From: Deltaproteobacteria bacterium
Lineage (GTDB): Bacteria; Acidobacteriota; Thermoanaerobaculia; Multivoradales; JAHZIX01
Assembly (NCBI GenBank): GCA_022601195.1
Contig: JAHZIX010000029.1
Location: 1 to 64,000, forward strand
Direction: 5' to 3'
Length of the DNA: 64,000 nt
This document shows, piece by piece, positions 43,455 to 52,352 of the stretch; the stretch's first letter is position 1; every line of letters begins with the position of its first letter. The translations under genes and the position numbers were made by a program. Below the pieces are notes generated by a model. It was not told the DNA's origin, did no database searches, and saw nothing but the letters and a program-made list of their open reading frames with translations.

Positions 43455-45093
43455 CGGTCGAGAGCAGTCGACCACTGGCCGGTTGATACAGAGCGACGAT
43501 GAGATCGTGGCTCTCGTTGCGGAGTTTGATGGCGGTCTCATAGGTGGCGTGCTGGCCCGGCTGAGGAGCTTCGGGTCCAGCCAGCCGGACAGGAATGACC
43601 GGCATCTCGTTGCGGTCACCGCTTTCGTCTAGCACTGACACTCGCAATTCCAATTCGGCCACGAATTGATCGCCGGAAGGGATCATGATGACCGAGTCCA
43701 TGGGAATTGTCAGGGTCATGGGCACCTGGAACCGCCCCCGACGCGATTTGCCGAATGGGCCAAAGGAGGCTTGTAGGGGCTCACTGCCAGGGACCTGGCC
43801 AAGAAAGAGAGCGCTTTCGACTTGAAAAGAGACTTCCTTGCGGATCGAGAGGTCCTGAAATCCCTTTCTATGTCGTACCCGGAGACCTGGTTTGAGCACT
43901 TCTAGCTGGATCTTGTGCTGGCTGTCATTACCCTCCCACTGTGGAGAAAAGCCAAGCCAATAGAAGGACCGTGTGTCGTCAACTGCGGAGTCGAAGGCGG
44001 CTAGACTGGCGCCATCGAGCATGGCCTTTCCTCCGGTTTGTTTGGCGAGGATTTCCAGAGAAGTGTGCAATTCGCCTTCCGCCAAGGCTCTTCGACTGTC
44101 CGAAGGGAACCCAAACCCCTCCGCGCTCGGGGCGCCTCGCCGCCCAGGTACATCTACCGGGTAGAGGGTGTAGCCGATGAGATTGGCCGTCTCGTGGATT
44201 CGCCGGAGGATCTTCGGACCTTTTTCCGGACCGCTTTGGATCATGGGTTCGATTGGGGTGAAGCGATATTCCAAGGGAGATTGAGGCCAGCCGCCGGATA
44301 GCAGCAGCATGACTTTTCTTCCTGGAGGGTTGGCGAAGGACCTCATGGTTGCCTGGACTGCTGTCGCGACCCGTTCCAGAGAACGCTCCATCTCGCGAAG
44401 GTATTTGCGGACGGAGGATTCGTCGAATGAAATTTCCGGGAAACCGTCTTCGTTATTGCCTTGCTCCTCGGGAAGGTCCCGAGCTACCGCTTCTTCGGGA
44501 AGGCTGAGGGCCTCCACGGGGTCGCTTCGGTATCGGGAGTCATTCTGGAAGAGGTAGGCCGCGGCTGGCCTGAGCTTGGCGGATTCGATCACTTGTCTCA
44601 GCTCTGCCGGAGACTGCTCCCATGTGGTTAGCATCTTTAGGCGTTGCCCGTTGAAGGCAGCGATCGCCATCCGGTCGCGAGGCCCCATTCGGTGGAGTCC
44701 GTCTAGTAATCCGTCCAGGGCATTGTTGCGGTCTCGGGCTTTCGGGAAGTACTCGTCGATGAAAACCAGATAGCTGGTCCCGATGGACTCTCCTTCTTCC
44801 ACTCCAGGAGCAGACGTGAGCCTGGAGGGCTCAGCGGAGCTCACGGCTTTGCCCTCGAGAATCTCGGAGAAGAAGTCGATGGTCATGTTGTCGCCGTCGA
44901 CCCGCAAGCGAAAATCCTCTGGCCTCAGACCGGAGACCCGCTGGCCTTTGGAATCCGTCACCACCAGTTCGAGGTCGACGCCTCGAACTTCTAGAATCTC
45001 ACCGAAGACGCTCTTTTCCTCTTCCTGTATCCCCTGGGCCTGTGGGGACAGGGCGAGAAGTACTCCCATGAGGGCCGCTGCAGACTTCAACAT
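43432..45093 (-). CDS. VWFA-related Acidobacterial domain protein (TIGR03436-like)
   Basis: 553 residues. The start at 45093 gives a signal peptide (MLKSAAALMGVLLALSPQAQG) with GGGAG upstream; a longer frame extends to 45516 through repeat sequence and is not credible. The N-terminal part has the family pattern EVRGVDLELVVTDSKGQRVSGLRPEDFRLRVDG, followed by a VWFA-like domain (TSYLVFIDEYFPKARDRNNALDGLLDGL, KVMLLLSGGWPQS). The MIDAS motif is incomplete: the first strand reads FIDEYF rather than DxSxS, so metal-dependent adhesion is doubtful. It is predicted to be periplasmic or secreted. The family is abundant in Acidobacteria and functionally uncharacterised. Confidence 0.85.
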   Translation of the reverse strand: MLKSAAALMGVLLALSPQAQGIQEEEKSVFGEILEVRGVDLELVVTDSKGQRVSGLRPEDFRLRVDGDNMTIDFFSEILEGKAVSSAEPSRLTSAPGVEEGESIGTSYLVFIDEYFPKARDRNNALDGLLDGLHRMGPRDRMAIAAFNGQRLKMLTTWEQSPAELRQVIESAKLRPAAAYLFQNDSRYRSDPVEALSLPEEAVARDLPEEQGNNEDGFPEISFDESSVRKYLREMERSLERVATAVQATMRSFANPPGRKVMLLLSGGWPQSPLEYRFTPIEPMIQSGPEKGPKILRRIHETANLIGYTLYPVDVPGRRGAPSAEGFGFPSDSRRALAEGELHTSLEILAKQTGGKAMLDGASLAAFDSAVDDTRSFYWLGFSPQWEGNDSQHKIQLEVLKPGLRVRHRKGFQDLSIRKEVSFQVESALFLGQVPGSEPLQASFGPFGKSRRGRFQVPMTLTIPMDSVIMIPSGDQFVAELELRVSVLDESGDRNEMPVIPVRLAGPEAPQPGQHATYETAIKLRNESHDLIVALYQPASGRLLSTVKRVTKY

Positions 45094-45279
45094 TGTTTCT
45101 CCCTTGTTACTCGTTTCAACACGAATTTTGTTAGAAAAATTCCCCAGTCCTCGAGGGATGCGAGTTGACTGATATTGCTTTCTTTTATGATATACAGTGT
45201 TTGTCGACTTCTTGGGCTTCGAAGCACGGTTGGAGCTGAGAGTCGTCGATTTTTTCGGTGCTCTCTCCTTTTCGAGGAA

Positions 45280-45354
45280 ACACTCCGGACCCCAGCGTCT
45301 AAGAGCCCTGCTCCTGAGGGCCCAACGTCTGAGGACCGAGTGCCGAAGGGCCCG
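45280..45354 (+). repeat. 15-bp minisatellite, five units
   Basis: Five 15-bp units ending with GCTCCTGAGGGCCCA, ACGTCTGAGGACCGA and GTGCCGAAGGGCCCG; the last resembles the unit at 26450-26614. Further imperfect 15-bp units occur at about 45392-45436. The array sits in the 359-bp region between the divergent VWFA and PstS-like genes. A possible TTGACT -35 element at 45165-45170 has no well-spaced -10 element. Confidence 0.65.
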
Positions 45355-45452
45355 ATTTGATTTATATGAGCTTGGGTGGTTCACTGGCCGTTGAGAGACG
45401 GGCCCTTTGAAAGAACCGACCTTTTGAGAGAATTTGGATCCCGAAACTAGCG

Positions 45453-45899
45453 ATGATGAAGAAGCGCAGTCTCCTCCTGCTCCTCCTGGCGCCAGCATTG
45501 GCCTTGGCCGTATCAACTACTCCGGCGCAAGATGAATACTCTTTTCGAGTGATTGCTCATCCCGAGGTTAGAGTCGATTGGATCTCCAAGTCGGATGCTT
45601 CCGACTATTTCCTGAAAAAGACTCCTCGTTGGACCGATGGAGCGGACATCAAGCCCATCGATCTCAACGTTCAAGAAGTTCGGAACGAATTCTCCACCGC
45701 CATCCATGATCGCAGTCGCAGCGCCATCAAGAAGTACTGGCAGCGCCAGATCTTCACCGGTCGAGGCACCCCTCCTCCCGAAAAGGATTCGGAGCGTGAG
45801 ATCGTTGAGTTCGTGAGCTCCACTCCGGGAGCGATCGGCTACGTTTCCTCTGGCTACAGCTTGGGTGGAGCTGGAGTCAAAGTTCTCAAGATCAACTAG
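45453..45899 (+). CDS. Small PstS-like phosphate-binding protein
   Basis: 148 residues with a signal peptide (KKRSLLLLLLAPALALAVSTTPAQD). The remainder resembles one lobe of PstS-like phosphate-binding proteins: DWISKSDASDYFLKKTPRWTDGADIKPIDL, then FSTAIHDRSRSAIKKYWQRQIFTGRGTPPP, and EIVEFVSSTPGAIGYVSSGYS. Full-length PstS is about twice as long, so this is a short single-lobe form of the kind often found alone in Gram-negative bacteria. No PstABC genes are adjacent. Phosphate binding is inferred from the family and the protein may instead serve as a sensor or scaffold. Confidence 0.7.
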   Translation: MMKKRSLLLLLLAPALALAVSTTPAQDEYSFRVIAHPEVRVDWISKSDASDYFLKKTPRWTDGADIKPIDLNVQEVRNEFSTAIHDRSRSAIKKYWQRQIFTGRGTPPPEKDSEREIVEFVSSTPGAIGYVSSGYSLGGAGVKVLKIN

Positions 45900-45919
45900 C
45901 CCCTTCCGCTCACACCGGT

Positions 45920-48457
45920 TCAGTATTCCACTAGCAATCTAGCTGCCGCTTCGATGTGCTTCTCGTTAGCCAGAAACTCTTCTTCGAGGGGAGGGGAATA
46001 GGGCACGGGTGTGTCCAAAGCCCCGAGGATGCGAATGGGGGCATCCAGAAATTCGAAGGCCTGTTCTTGAAGGAAGGCGGCTAGGCTCTCTCCCAGGCCA
46101 CCAGTACGGGTATCTTCGTGGCAGATCAGCACGCGGTTGCAATGCCGGGTTACCGCCAGCAGGGCGCTACGGTCCAGGGGAACCAGGGAGCGTAGATCGA
46201 GGACTGAGGCTTCGATCCCGTCCTCTGCCAGTCGCTCGGCTACCCGCAACGCGTGGTGTACGTAGGCCCCGTAGGAGATGATGGCGAGATCTTTGCCGGC
46301 CCGCCGTAGGGCTGCCTTTCCCAGGGGGATCGGCTCTGGAGCTTGCTGCCCAAGAACCTGTTTGATCCGCGGCTCCCGGTACAGGGCGATGTGTTCGTAG
46401 AACAATACGGGATCTGGGTCTGCCACAGCGGTGGCCATTAGAGCTCGGGCATCCTCTGGGGTAGAAGGGGCAACGATCTTGAGACCGGGAGTGCGAAAGA
46501 ACCAGGCTTCCGTGTTCTGGCTATGGTAGGGACCCGCGTGGCGTAGCCCACCCCAAGGCATGCGGACCACCATCGGTACAGACTCTCCCCATCGATAGCG
46601 AATCTTCGCTGCGTTATTCACCAGTTGGTTGAAGCCGGTAGCGACGAAGTCGTTGAATTGAATCTCACCGATGGGCCGCTGACCGGCCAAAGCAGACCCC
46701 ACACAGACCCCGAGAATGCCTCCCTCGGCCAGAGTCGAGTTGAGGATGCGATGGCCGAATTCTTTTAGCAGGGGGCGCAGCAGCAAAAAGGCATTGCCGT
46801 AGGGAGGCCCCACGTCCTGGCCGTAGACGAAGACCCGTGAATCTGCTGCCAGGGCGTCTCCGACCCCCCGCATGACAGCTTCCAAGAATGTGCAGCCTTT
46901 GGGGTCGAAGGGTGACCCGACCTCGAGGCTCGGAAGGGCCGAAGGGGGATCATAGGCCACCGGCAGGCGGTTCTCCAGAGGCTCCTCATGGCGCAGTGGG
47001 GGCTGATCCGAGAACACACCTTGGCCGGCCTCGGCAGGAGACGGCCAGGGTGCATCAATGACCGCTAGGGCTTCCTGTTCCACCAGGGCATCCACTTCGA
47101 CTTTCCACTGGTCTAACTCTCCGGGAGCCAGAACTCCGGTCGCTTCGAGATGGTCTGCGTAGCGGTGAATAGGCTCCCTTTGGGACCAGAATTGGTACGC
47201 GGACGGATCGGCGTAGCCACCGTCATGGAGCTCCCCATAGTCCCAGGACGGCTGAGGGTCTTTGCCTAGGAATAACATGTCATCGTGGTGAGCATGACCA
47301 CACATGCGCATGGAGATGGTCTCGATGAGGGTCGGCCCAAAGCCCTGCCGGGCCCGTTCCACAGCCCATGCGAAGGTCGCGGCGATGGCCTCCGGGTCCG
47401 TCCCATCGATAGACAGGCCAGGGATTCCATAGCCGGTAGCCTTGTCGGCGAAGAGACGAACGGCGGATTGTTCCGGAACCGGGGTGGAAAGAGCTGTCTG
47501 GTTATTCTGTACACAGAAGACAATGGGGAGGCACCGGGCTGCGCTCAGGTTGATCGCTTCGTGCCACTCTCCCAACGAGCTGCCACCTTCACCGATCATG
47601 GCCAGAGCCACTCGGTCATCGTCTTCTCTGGCCATGGCGAAAGCGATGCCGGAAGCGGTGAGAGAAGAGATACTCAGCGGAGCCGCGGGAGGCAGAATGC
47701 CGCGGCGAAAATCGCCGATATGAAGATCTTTGCCGTTCATGGGTGGCCCAGCCTTCCCCATCTGTGCGCTCAGGATCATTCGAACGGTCTCAGCAGCGGG
47801 ATGCATCCCCAAGGCGAGGCCCGCATCGCGAATCAGCGGAGCCACCATGTCGCCACGCCAGGTTCCATCCTCGGCAACAAACCTTGTTCCCTTGCGAAGT
47901 CGTAGGGCCGCCGCGTAGATCCCCTCTTGGCCCAGGGAGCGGAATCCCTTGCCCTGGAAACACGTTTGTCCATGTCGAATCTCGCTGCCGGTGAAAAAGA
48001 CCTTGAGGCGATTGTCTGTCGCCCGGGTCAGCATCATGCCACGTAGCATCTCGCGCTTTTCTTCGGCGGAGAAAGAGAGTCGAATCCTCTCTCTCTGGAA
48101 GAAGCCAATGCAGCTGGCACGTAGCTCGACCTCCCCTTGGTGTCGCCGTTGTTCGAGGGAGACTCCCGGAGTTGTTTCTAGTTGCCCTGGTGAGGCAGGA
48201 GAAGAAGATCCAGCCAACGAGCTTTCATTGCCGCGCTCCCCAGTGGTCGACCGGAAACCGGTTTCGAAGGCCGATTCGAATTCCAGTAGAAATTCCTCGG
48301 TGAAGCCATCTCGGGCTTTTGCGGCCACGGAGGGAGCCTGTTGAGCACGCCGAAAGGCGCTCAAGGTCAGGCCGGTGGCGAAGGGATATCTCTCTGTGAC
48401 AAAGGCTTCGAAGCGCTCCCTGAACGATGTCAGGGAAGGGTTCTTCTCGGTTTTCAT
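45920..48457 (-). CDS. Fused alpha-beta E1 component of a 2-oxoacid dehydrogenase
   Basis: 845 residues, cytoplasmic. Residues about 1-125 are an extra low-complexity N-terminus with no recognised fold. The alpha-like part (about 130-500) has the thiamine diphosphate motif starting GEGGSSLGE (289) and ending with NN (318-319). The beta-like part (about 530-845; FLEAVMRGVGDALAADSRVFVYGQDVG, ILNSTLAEGGILGVCVGSALAG, ICHEDTRTGGLGESLAAFL) is a transketolase-type pyrimidine-binding domain plus C-terminal domain. This fits branched-chain or acetoin/pyruvate-type E1 enzymes with both subunits in one chain. No E2 or E3 gene is nearby, so substrate and partner are unknown. GGAAGAGAGAG precedes the ATG. 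Confidence 0.85.
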   Translation of the reverse strand: MKTEKNPSLTSFRERFEAFVTERYPFATGLTLSAFRRAQQAPSVAAKARDGFTEEFLLEFESAFETGFRSTTGERGNESSLAGSSSPASPGQLETTPGVSLEQRRHQGEVELRASCIGFFQRERIRLSFSAEEKREMLRGMMLTRATDNRLKVFFTGSEIRHGQTCFQGKGFRSLGQEGIYAAALRLRKGTRFVAEDGTWRGDMVAPLIRDAGLALGMHPAAETVRMILSAQMGKAGPPMNGKDLHIGDFRRGILPPAAPLSISSLTASGIAFAMAREDDDRVALAMIGEGGSSLGEWHEAINLSAARCLPIVFCVQNNQTALSTPVPEQSAVRLFADKATGYGIPGLSIDGTDPEAIAATFAWAVERARQGFGPTLIETISMRMCGHAHHDDMLFLGKDPQPSWDYGELHDGGYADPSAYQFWSQREPIHRYADHLEATGVLAPGELDQWKVEVDALVEQEALAVIDAPWPSPAEAGQGVFSDQPPLRHEEPLENRLPVAYDPPSALPSLEVGSPFDPKGCTFLEAVMRGVGDALAADSRVFVYGQDVGPPYGNAFLLLRPLLKEFGHRILNSTLAEGGILGVCVGSALAGQRPIGEIQFNDFVATGFNQLVNNAAKIRYRWGESVPMVVRMPWGGLRHAGPYHSQNTEAWFFRTPGLKIVAPSTPEDARALMATAVADPDPVLFYEHIALYREPRIKQVLGQQAPEPIPLGKAALRRAGKDLAIISYGAYVHHALRVAERLAEDGIEASVLDLRSLVPLDRSALLAVTRHCNRVLICHEDTRTGGLGESLAAFLQEQAFEFLDAPIRILGALDTPVPYSPPLEEEFLANEKHIEAAARLLVEY

Positions 48458-48608
48458 GAAGCTCTCTCTTCCATGGTTCTCGAGCTCATGCTATTCGCCC
48501 TTCGAGCCGTCGGCAAGGCGGTGGCATCCGGAGGGGAGTAGGTGGAGGCTCGGAGGATCTAGAAATTCTCCGAGTCGGTCTCGGGAAATCCCCCTGTCGG
48601 TAGAAAAC
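48458..48608. other. Divergent intergenic region upstream of the E1 gene
   Basis: Left part of the 389-bp gap between the E1 and first ADOP genes. No E1 promoter could be recognised. The right part holds the sigma-54-type elements listed separately. Confidence 0.4.
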
Positions 48609-48624
48609 TGTTCGGAATCGAACA
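48609..48624. promoter_or_regulatory. Inverted-repeat activator site upstream of ADOP gene 1
   Basis: TGTTCGGAATCGAACA is a perfect 6-4-6 inverted repeat about 112 bp upstream of the -24 element. The matching site at 52696-52711 upstream of ADOP gene 2 differs by one base in an arm. Confidence 0.6.
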
Positions 48625-48735
48625 CCAGATATCTCGTTGGCGCACAAAAAAGGGGTTCTCGAAGGATGCGGTGTTCTCTTGCCGAACCGTGGCTTTGGCT
48701 GGCGGAAATAGAGCTTTGAGGGGAGGCGAAGCTCG

Positions 48736-48751
48736 TGGCATGGCCTTTGCT
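48736..48751 (+). promoter_or_regulatory. Sigma-54-type promoter of ADOP gene 1
   Basis: TGGCATGGCCTTTGCT: GG-N10-GC spacing is exact, with TGGCA and TTGCT both present. The leader to the start at 48847 is about 85 nt. The same element occurs at 52852-52867. Confidence 0.7.
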
Positions 48752-48846
48752 GTCTTGGCTTAACGGCAGGTGTTACTGCGGGTCTCAGCGAGAGGCCTCG
48801 GCAGAGAGACTCGCCGGTGGTCAACGAAGAGATACAGGAGAGCGAC

Positions 48847-51273
48847 ATGGATGGTCTATTCCAAGATTTGGGGTTCGGAGTGCGGAGCTTGCGGCGGAGG
48901 CCAGCTCTGGCACTGATCGCTATTTGTACCCTGGCTCTTGGGATCGGAGGAAATACGGCGATTTTCAGCGCCCTCTATGCAGTGGTGCTTCAACCTCTAC
49001 CCTTTACCTCTCCGGATCAGCTTGCCATGGTTCATGCCAGCGAAGAAAGCCACTCTGCTCCTCTGTCGGGACCCGAATACCACTTTCTGAGGGAGCAGGG
49101 GCAGTTCTTCGATCACCTCGCAGCTTTCTATCGCACCAGCCGAAATCTCACCTCTAACGCTGAGCCCGTTAGCTTGGCGGTCGCTGAGGTAACTCCCAAC
49201 ATGCTCCAAACTCTCGGAGTCCAGCCCTCCTTAGGACGTGGCTTTCTTTCTCAAGAAGGCCAAGTGGGACAGCATCGAGTCGTCCTTCTTTCGGAAGGGC
49301 TGTGGCGGAGTCGTTTTGGTGGGGACGACGAGGTGCTAGGTACGTTCATTCGTCTGGATGAAGTGCCCCACGAAGTGGTCGGGATCATTCCTGACGCGGC
49401 GAGGCTGGCTTTGCGTCATGGCGAGCTGTGGGTTCCACTGGTCTTCCAGGGCGACCATCTGACTTCTACCAGAACTCATGTCCTCAGCGTGATCGCGAGA
49501 GTTCGAGCCGAGATGTCTGTCGAAAATGGCATAGTGGAAGCTAAGTCTCTGTTGGAGCGTTTTCAGCAACCTCTGGAGACAGAGCATCGCGACCACAGCA
49601 CTGGCATGACCACTCTCCACGAAGTTTCGGTGGGGTCGGTCCGCCCCCGTTTGATTCTTCTCATGGTTTCGGTAGCTGCCGTTCTACTCATCGCCTGTAC
49701 CAACATCGCCAACCTGCTGCTGGTTCGATCCGAACAACGGCGCAAGGAGCTGGCTCTGCGGGCAGCGCTGGGAGCGGGACAAGGCAGGCTCTTCCGGCAG
49801 ATCATGGGAGAAACTCTGGCGATTTCTCTCTTTGGGGGGCTCCTGGGCTTGCTGGTGAGTTCTTGGGCCGTTGGCCTTTTGATCGCCTTCAGTCCACAGG
49901 GAGTCCCGCGGCTGGATCTGGCGTCGCCAGTGGGTCCTCTATCGATTCTTTTCACTTTTATCTTGGCCTTGGTGACCGGTGTGGCCATTGGGCTGATACC
50001 CGCTTTTCATGCCTCGAGGGTCGACATTCAAGAATCGATCAAGGCGGAGTCGGGAGGTTCTACTCGAGACCGTCGCCGCGACCTTTCCAGGAGCTCCCTC
50101 GTGGTGGCCCAAGTGGGTCTGTCTTTGCTGCTATTGATCGGGGCCGGCTTGTTGTTGAGGAGTTTCTGGGGCTTGCTACAGGTCGATCCCGGGTTTGAAG
50201 CGAAGGGAGCGTACACGACCCGTCTCGATATGTCCGATTCCAATTATCCGGACCTCGCCTTGGAGTTGGCCTTCGCGGATCAGCTTCTTTCCCGTCTCGA
50301 GTCGATCCCCTGGGTGGAGGCCGCGGCGGTGGTCAACCCGTTGCCCATGAGCGGAGGCTTCATGACTCTGGGGGTGAAGCTCGACCCGGCGGACGATCCG
50401 GACCAAGGGGAGCATCGCGCTGTCTGGAGGTCGGTCAGCCCTGGCTTCTTCGAGTCCTTGAAAGTTCCGCTGCTGCGGGGTCGGTTGATTTCACCTTCTG
50501 ATAACCAAGCTGGGGCGGTGCCAGTGGTGGTGATCAACGAATCTATGGCCGGTGATCTTTGGCCCGGGGGCGACGCTTTAGGGAAGAGAATTCGTATCGG
50601 CTACGACGACATTTGGTGCGAGGTGGTGGGAGTCGTCAAGGACGTCCGGCACAATGGCCTCGGATCAGATTCCGGTAACGAGATCCACACGGCCATTGCG
50701 GTCACTCCCTGGAAGGGATGGGGAGGGATGGATTTGGTCGTCCGCGCTTCTTCGTCGAGTACCTTAGACCGCCGTGCCATGTCCGAAGAGGTACGCCGCC
50801 AGGTATGGGAGCTCGATGCCCTCCTTCCTGTCGATCCCCTAACTCCCATCGGAGAGCTGGTCTCCGCTTCGGTGGCGCCGCAGCGGTTTCTTGCCGCCCT
50901 GGTGGGAGGATTCGCCCTCATGGCGTTGGTCATGGCGGCCTTGGGGATCTACGGCGTGCTTTCTTTTTCCGTGGCCCGAAGAACACGAGAGATTGGAGTG
51001 CGTCTCGCTCTCGGCGCTCACCCCAAGCAGCTTCTAAAGTTAATTCTTCGCCAGGGAATGTCCTTGGTAGGGATTGGTGTGGTTGTTGGGCTGGCGGCAG
51101 CATGGGCCTTATCCAAGCTCCTTTCGAGTCAACTCTACGAGGTGAGCGCCAGTGATCCCCTGACTTATGGAGCCGTCGCTGTCATCGTCGCGGTGGTGGC
51201 TTTCATCGCGAACTACTTGCCGGCCCGTAGAGCCGCCACGGTCGACCCCTTAGTGGCTCTTCGCCACGACTGA
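48847..51273 (+). CDS. ADOP-type MacB/FtsX permease 1
   Basis: 808 residues; start set by CAGGAGAG before ATG at 48847. Architecture is that of the acidobacterial duplicated orphan permeases: a first MacB-type half (transmembrane helix PALALIAICTLALGIGGNTAIFSALYAVVLQPLPF, periplasmic domain, three helices around 270-400 including IACTNIANLLLVRSEQRRKELALRAALGAG) and a second half ending with the same motif set (ALGIYGVLSFSVARRTREIGVRLALGAHPKQ ... LPARRAATVDPLVALRHD). Such proteins lack a fused or adjacent ATPase, hence 'orphan'; their substrate is unknown. The second copy at 52924 is clearly a paralogue and both have the same type of sigma-54 promoter. Confidence 0.9.
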   Translation: MDGLFQDLGFGVRSLRRRPALALIAICTLALGIGGNTAIFSALYAVVLQPLPFTSPDQLAMVHASEESHSAPLSGPEYHFLREQGQFFDHLAAFYRTSRNLTSNAEPVSLAVAEVTPNMLQTLGVQPSLGRGFLSQEGQVGQHRVVLLSEGLWRSRFGGDDEVLGTFIRLDEVPHEVVGIIPDAARLALRHGELWVPLVFQGDHLTSTRTHVLSVIARVRAEMSVENGIVEAKSLLERFQQPLETEHRDHSTGMTTLHEVSVGSVRPRLILLMVSVAAVLLIACTNIANLLLVRSEQRRKELALRAALGAGQGRLFRQIMGETLAISLFGGLLGLLVSSWAVGLLIAFSPQGVPRLDLASPVGPLSILFTFILALVTGVAIGLIPAFHASRVDIQESIKAESGGSTRDRRRDLSRSSLVVAQVGLSLLLLIGAGLLLRSFWGLLQVDPGFEAKGAYTTRLDMSDSNYPDLALELAFADQLLSRLESIPWVEAAAVVNPLPMSGGFMTLGVKLDPADDPDQGEHRAVWRSVSPGFFESLKVPLLRGRLISPSDNQAGAVPVVVINESMAGDLWPGGDALGKRIRIGYDDIWCEVVGVVKDVRHNGLGSDSGNEIHTAIAVTPWKGWGGMDLVVRASSSSTLDRRAMSEEVRRQVWELDALLPVDPLTPIGELVSASVAPQRFLAALVGGFALMALVMAALGIYGVLSFSVARRTREIGVRLALGAHPKQLLKLILRQGMSLVGIGVVVGLAAAWALSKLLSSQLYEVSASDPLTYGAVAVIVAVVAFIANYLPARRAATVDPLVALRHD

Positions 51274-51623
51274 GGGGGTCTAGCCCCCTTTTGCAAATTT
51301 TTGTTGAGACTCTGCCTGGGAGGCCGTTTGGCGGCTCCCTCGAGGGGCTCAACGACCTTAGCTGTCCTCCCGGACCGTGTTTCCCAAGACGTGTTTCCCA
51401 AGACGTGTTTCTCGAGACGTCCTGCGCGTGACGTGTTGATGGAGGTCGTGTTGATCGAATCCGTGCTCCTGCAGTCGTGCTCTTCCGAGCCCTGGCAGAG
51501 CTGAACTTGGGGTAAAATCAAGACTTGAGAGTTGTTTTTCTTGTTGCTTAGGGGAGCTGAGCTGGTCGACTCGGTGAATCGGCGTACGGGTCGCCCGTGG
51601 GATCTTGGGGGAGAGAGGGCTTG
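51274..51623. other. Intergenic leader of the V4R-like gene
   Basis: Dominated by the 14-15 bp minisatellite at 51377-51491. GGGGTAAAATC at about 51507 could contain a -10 element, but no -35 element fits. GGGGGAGAGAGGG (51607-51619) is the ribosome binding site of the downstream gene. Confidence 0.4.
51377..51491 (+). repeat. 14-15 bp minisatellite, eight units
   Basis: Units begin GTGTTTCCCAAGAC (twice identical), GTGTTTCTCGAGAC, GTCCTGCGCGTGAC, GTGTTGATGGAGGTC, GTGTTGATCGAATCC, GTGCTCCTGCAGTC, GTGCTCTTCCGAGCC. Mixed 14- and 15-bp lengths break any reading frame, which argues against a coding role here. Confidence 0.7.
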
Positions 51624-52196
51624 GTGGCACAGATTAGTGGTAGATCCGTCCGTGGCTTGCTGAGGTTTGGTAAGGAATATGGCTATCCCGGTGGTATACC
51701 CGCCTTGGTCGCCGCCTTACCCACAGAGAGTCAGGAGATCCTTCGGCAGCCAATTCGCACCGGGGTGTGGTTGCCTTACCAGGTCTATCCGGACCTGCTT
51801 CGAGCGCTGACGACCTTCGACTCTCGAGCCATTCAAGCGATCGGTCACCAATCTCTCCGCTGGGATGCCGCCTCGATTCTCAAGATCTTGAGTGTGTTCT
51901 CCTCCGTTGACGCCTTGGTGACCCGCGGTTTTGGCGCCTGGGGACGGTTTCTTTGGTCTCGGCACTGCGACGGTGGGGAGGTTTTCCTTTCGGACCATGC
52001 TCCAGGCACCGCCAGCATGGGGTTGCGAAACTTCCCCGACATCGATCCCATTCACTGCCAGCTGAATGTCGAGTACCTCAGCGAGATGGCCCTAGCAGTG
52101 GGCGCAGAAGATGTTCAGGTCGAGCAGGTCCGGTGCGTCCACCGGGGGGATGAGTTCTGTGAATTTCGAGGAATTTGGAAACGGAACACGGAGTGA
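51624..52196 (+). CDS. Small V4R/DUF2378-like protein
   Basis: 190 residues from a GTG preceded by GGGGGAGAGAGGG; TTG at 51621 or GTG at 51597 are alternatives. The C-terminal segment (GGEVFLSDHAPGTASMGLRNFP ... CQLNVEYLSEMALAVGAEDVQVEQVRCVHRGDEFCEFRGIW) resembles the end of 4-vinyl reductase (V4R) domains and of DUF2378-like proteins in deltaproteobacteria: an aliphatic strand, then C-x3-GDxxCEF. The N-terminal 100 residues are helical with no recognised motif. No transmembrane segment. Such domains bind small hydrophobic ligands or act as regulatory adaptors. It stands alone between the two ADOP genes; assignment is tentative. Confidence 0.5.
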   Translation: MAQISGRSVRGLLRFGKEYGYPGGIPALVAALPTESQEILRQPIRTGVWLPYQVYPDLLRALTTFDSRAIQAIGHQSLRWDAASILKILSVFSSVDALVTRGFGAWGRFLWSRHCDGGEVFLSDHAPGTASMGLRNFPDIDPIHCQLNVEYLSEMALAVGAEDVQVEQVRCVHRGDEFCEFRGIWKRNTE

Positions 52197-52244
52197 GCCA
52201 GGGTTCTCGAGTGCCCCCTAGCAATGCGTTCGCAACTCCCCTGA

Positions 52245-52352
52245 CTACCAAAGTACTTCGATATCGTAGGAGGCAAGCTTGGGGTCCGCAGTCAGTATGG
52301 GAACCCCCGTCTGTCACCAAAGCATGACCTGGGTGTCTACCAGAACCCTCAC
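52245..52352 (-). pseudogene. vapC/PIN-domain toxin remnant with internal deletion
   Basis: On the minus strand a GTG opens VRVLVDTQVMLW, the usual start of a VapC/PIN toxin, then TGA. In the same frame it resumes as GVPILTADPKLASYDIEVLW and stops at 52245-52247, the usual C-terminal PIN motif. About 90 central codons, including the conserved acidic residues of the middle, are missing. The GTG overlaps the stop of the phd-like frame (GTGA), as in intact phd-vapC operons. Confidence 0.75.

Noticed and set aside
45094..45516. N-terminal extension of the VWFA protein through the 15-bp repeats
   Set aside because: The extension is basic low-complexity repeat translation; the start at 45093 gives a signal peptide and has a ribosome binding site.
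45453..45899. PstS-like protein as part of the PhnDCE importer
   Set aside because: It is 2 kb away, separated by an opposite-strand VWFA gene, and belongs to a different binding-protein type.
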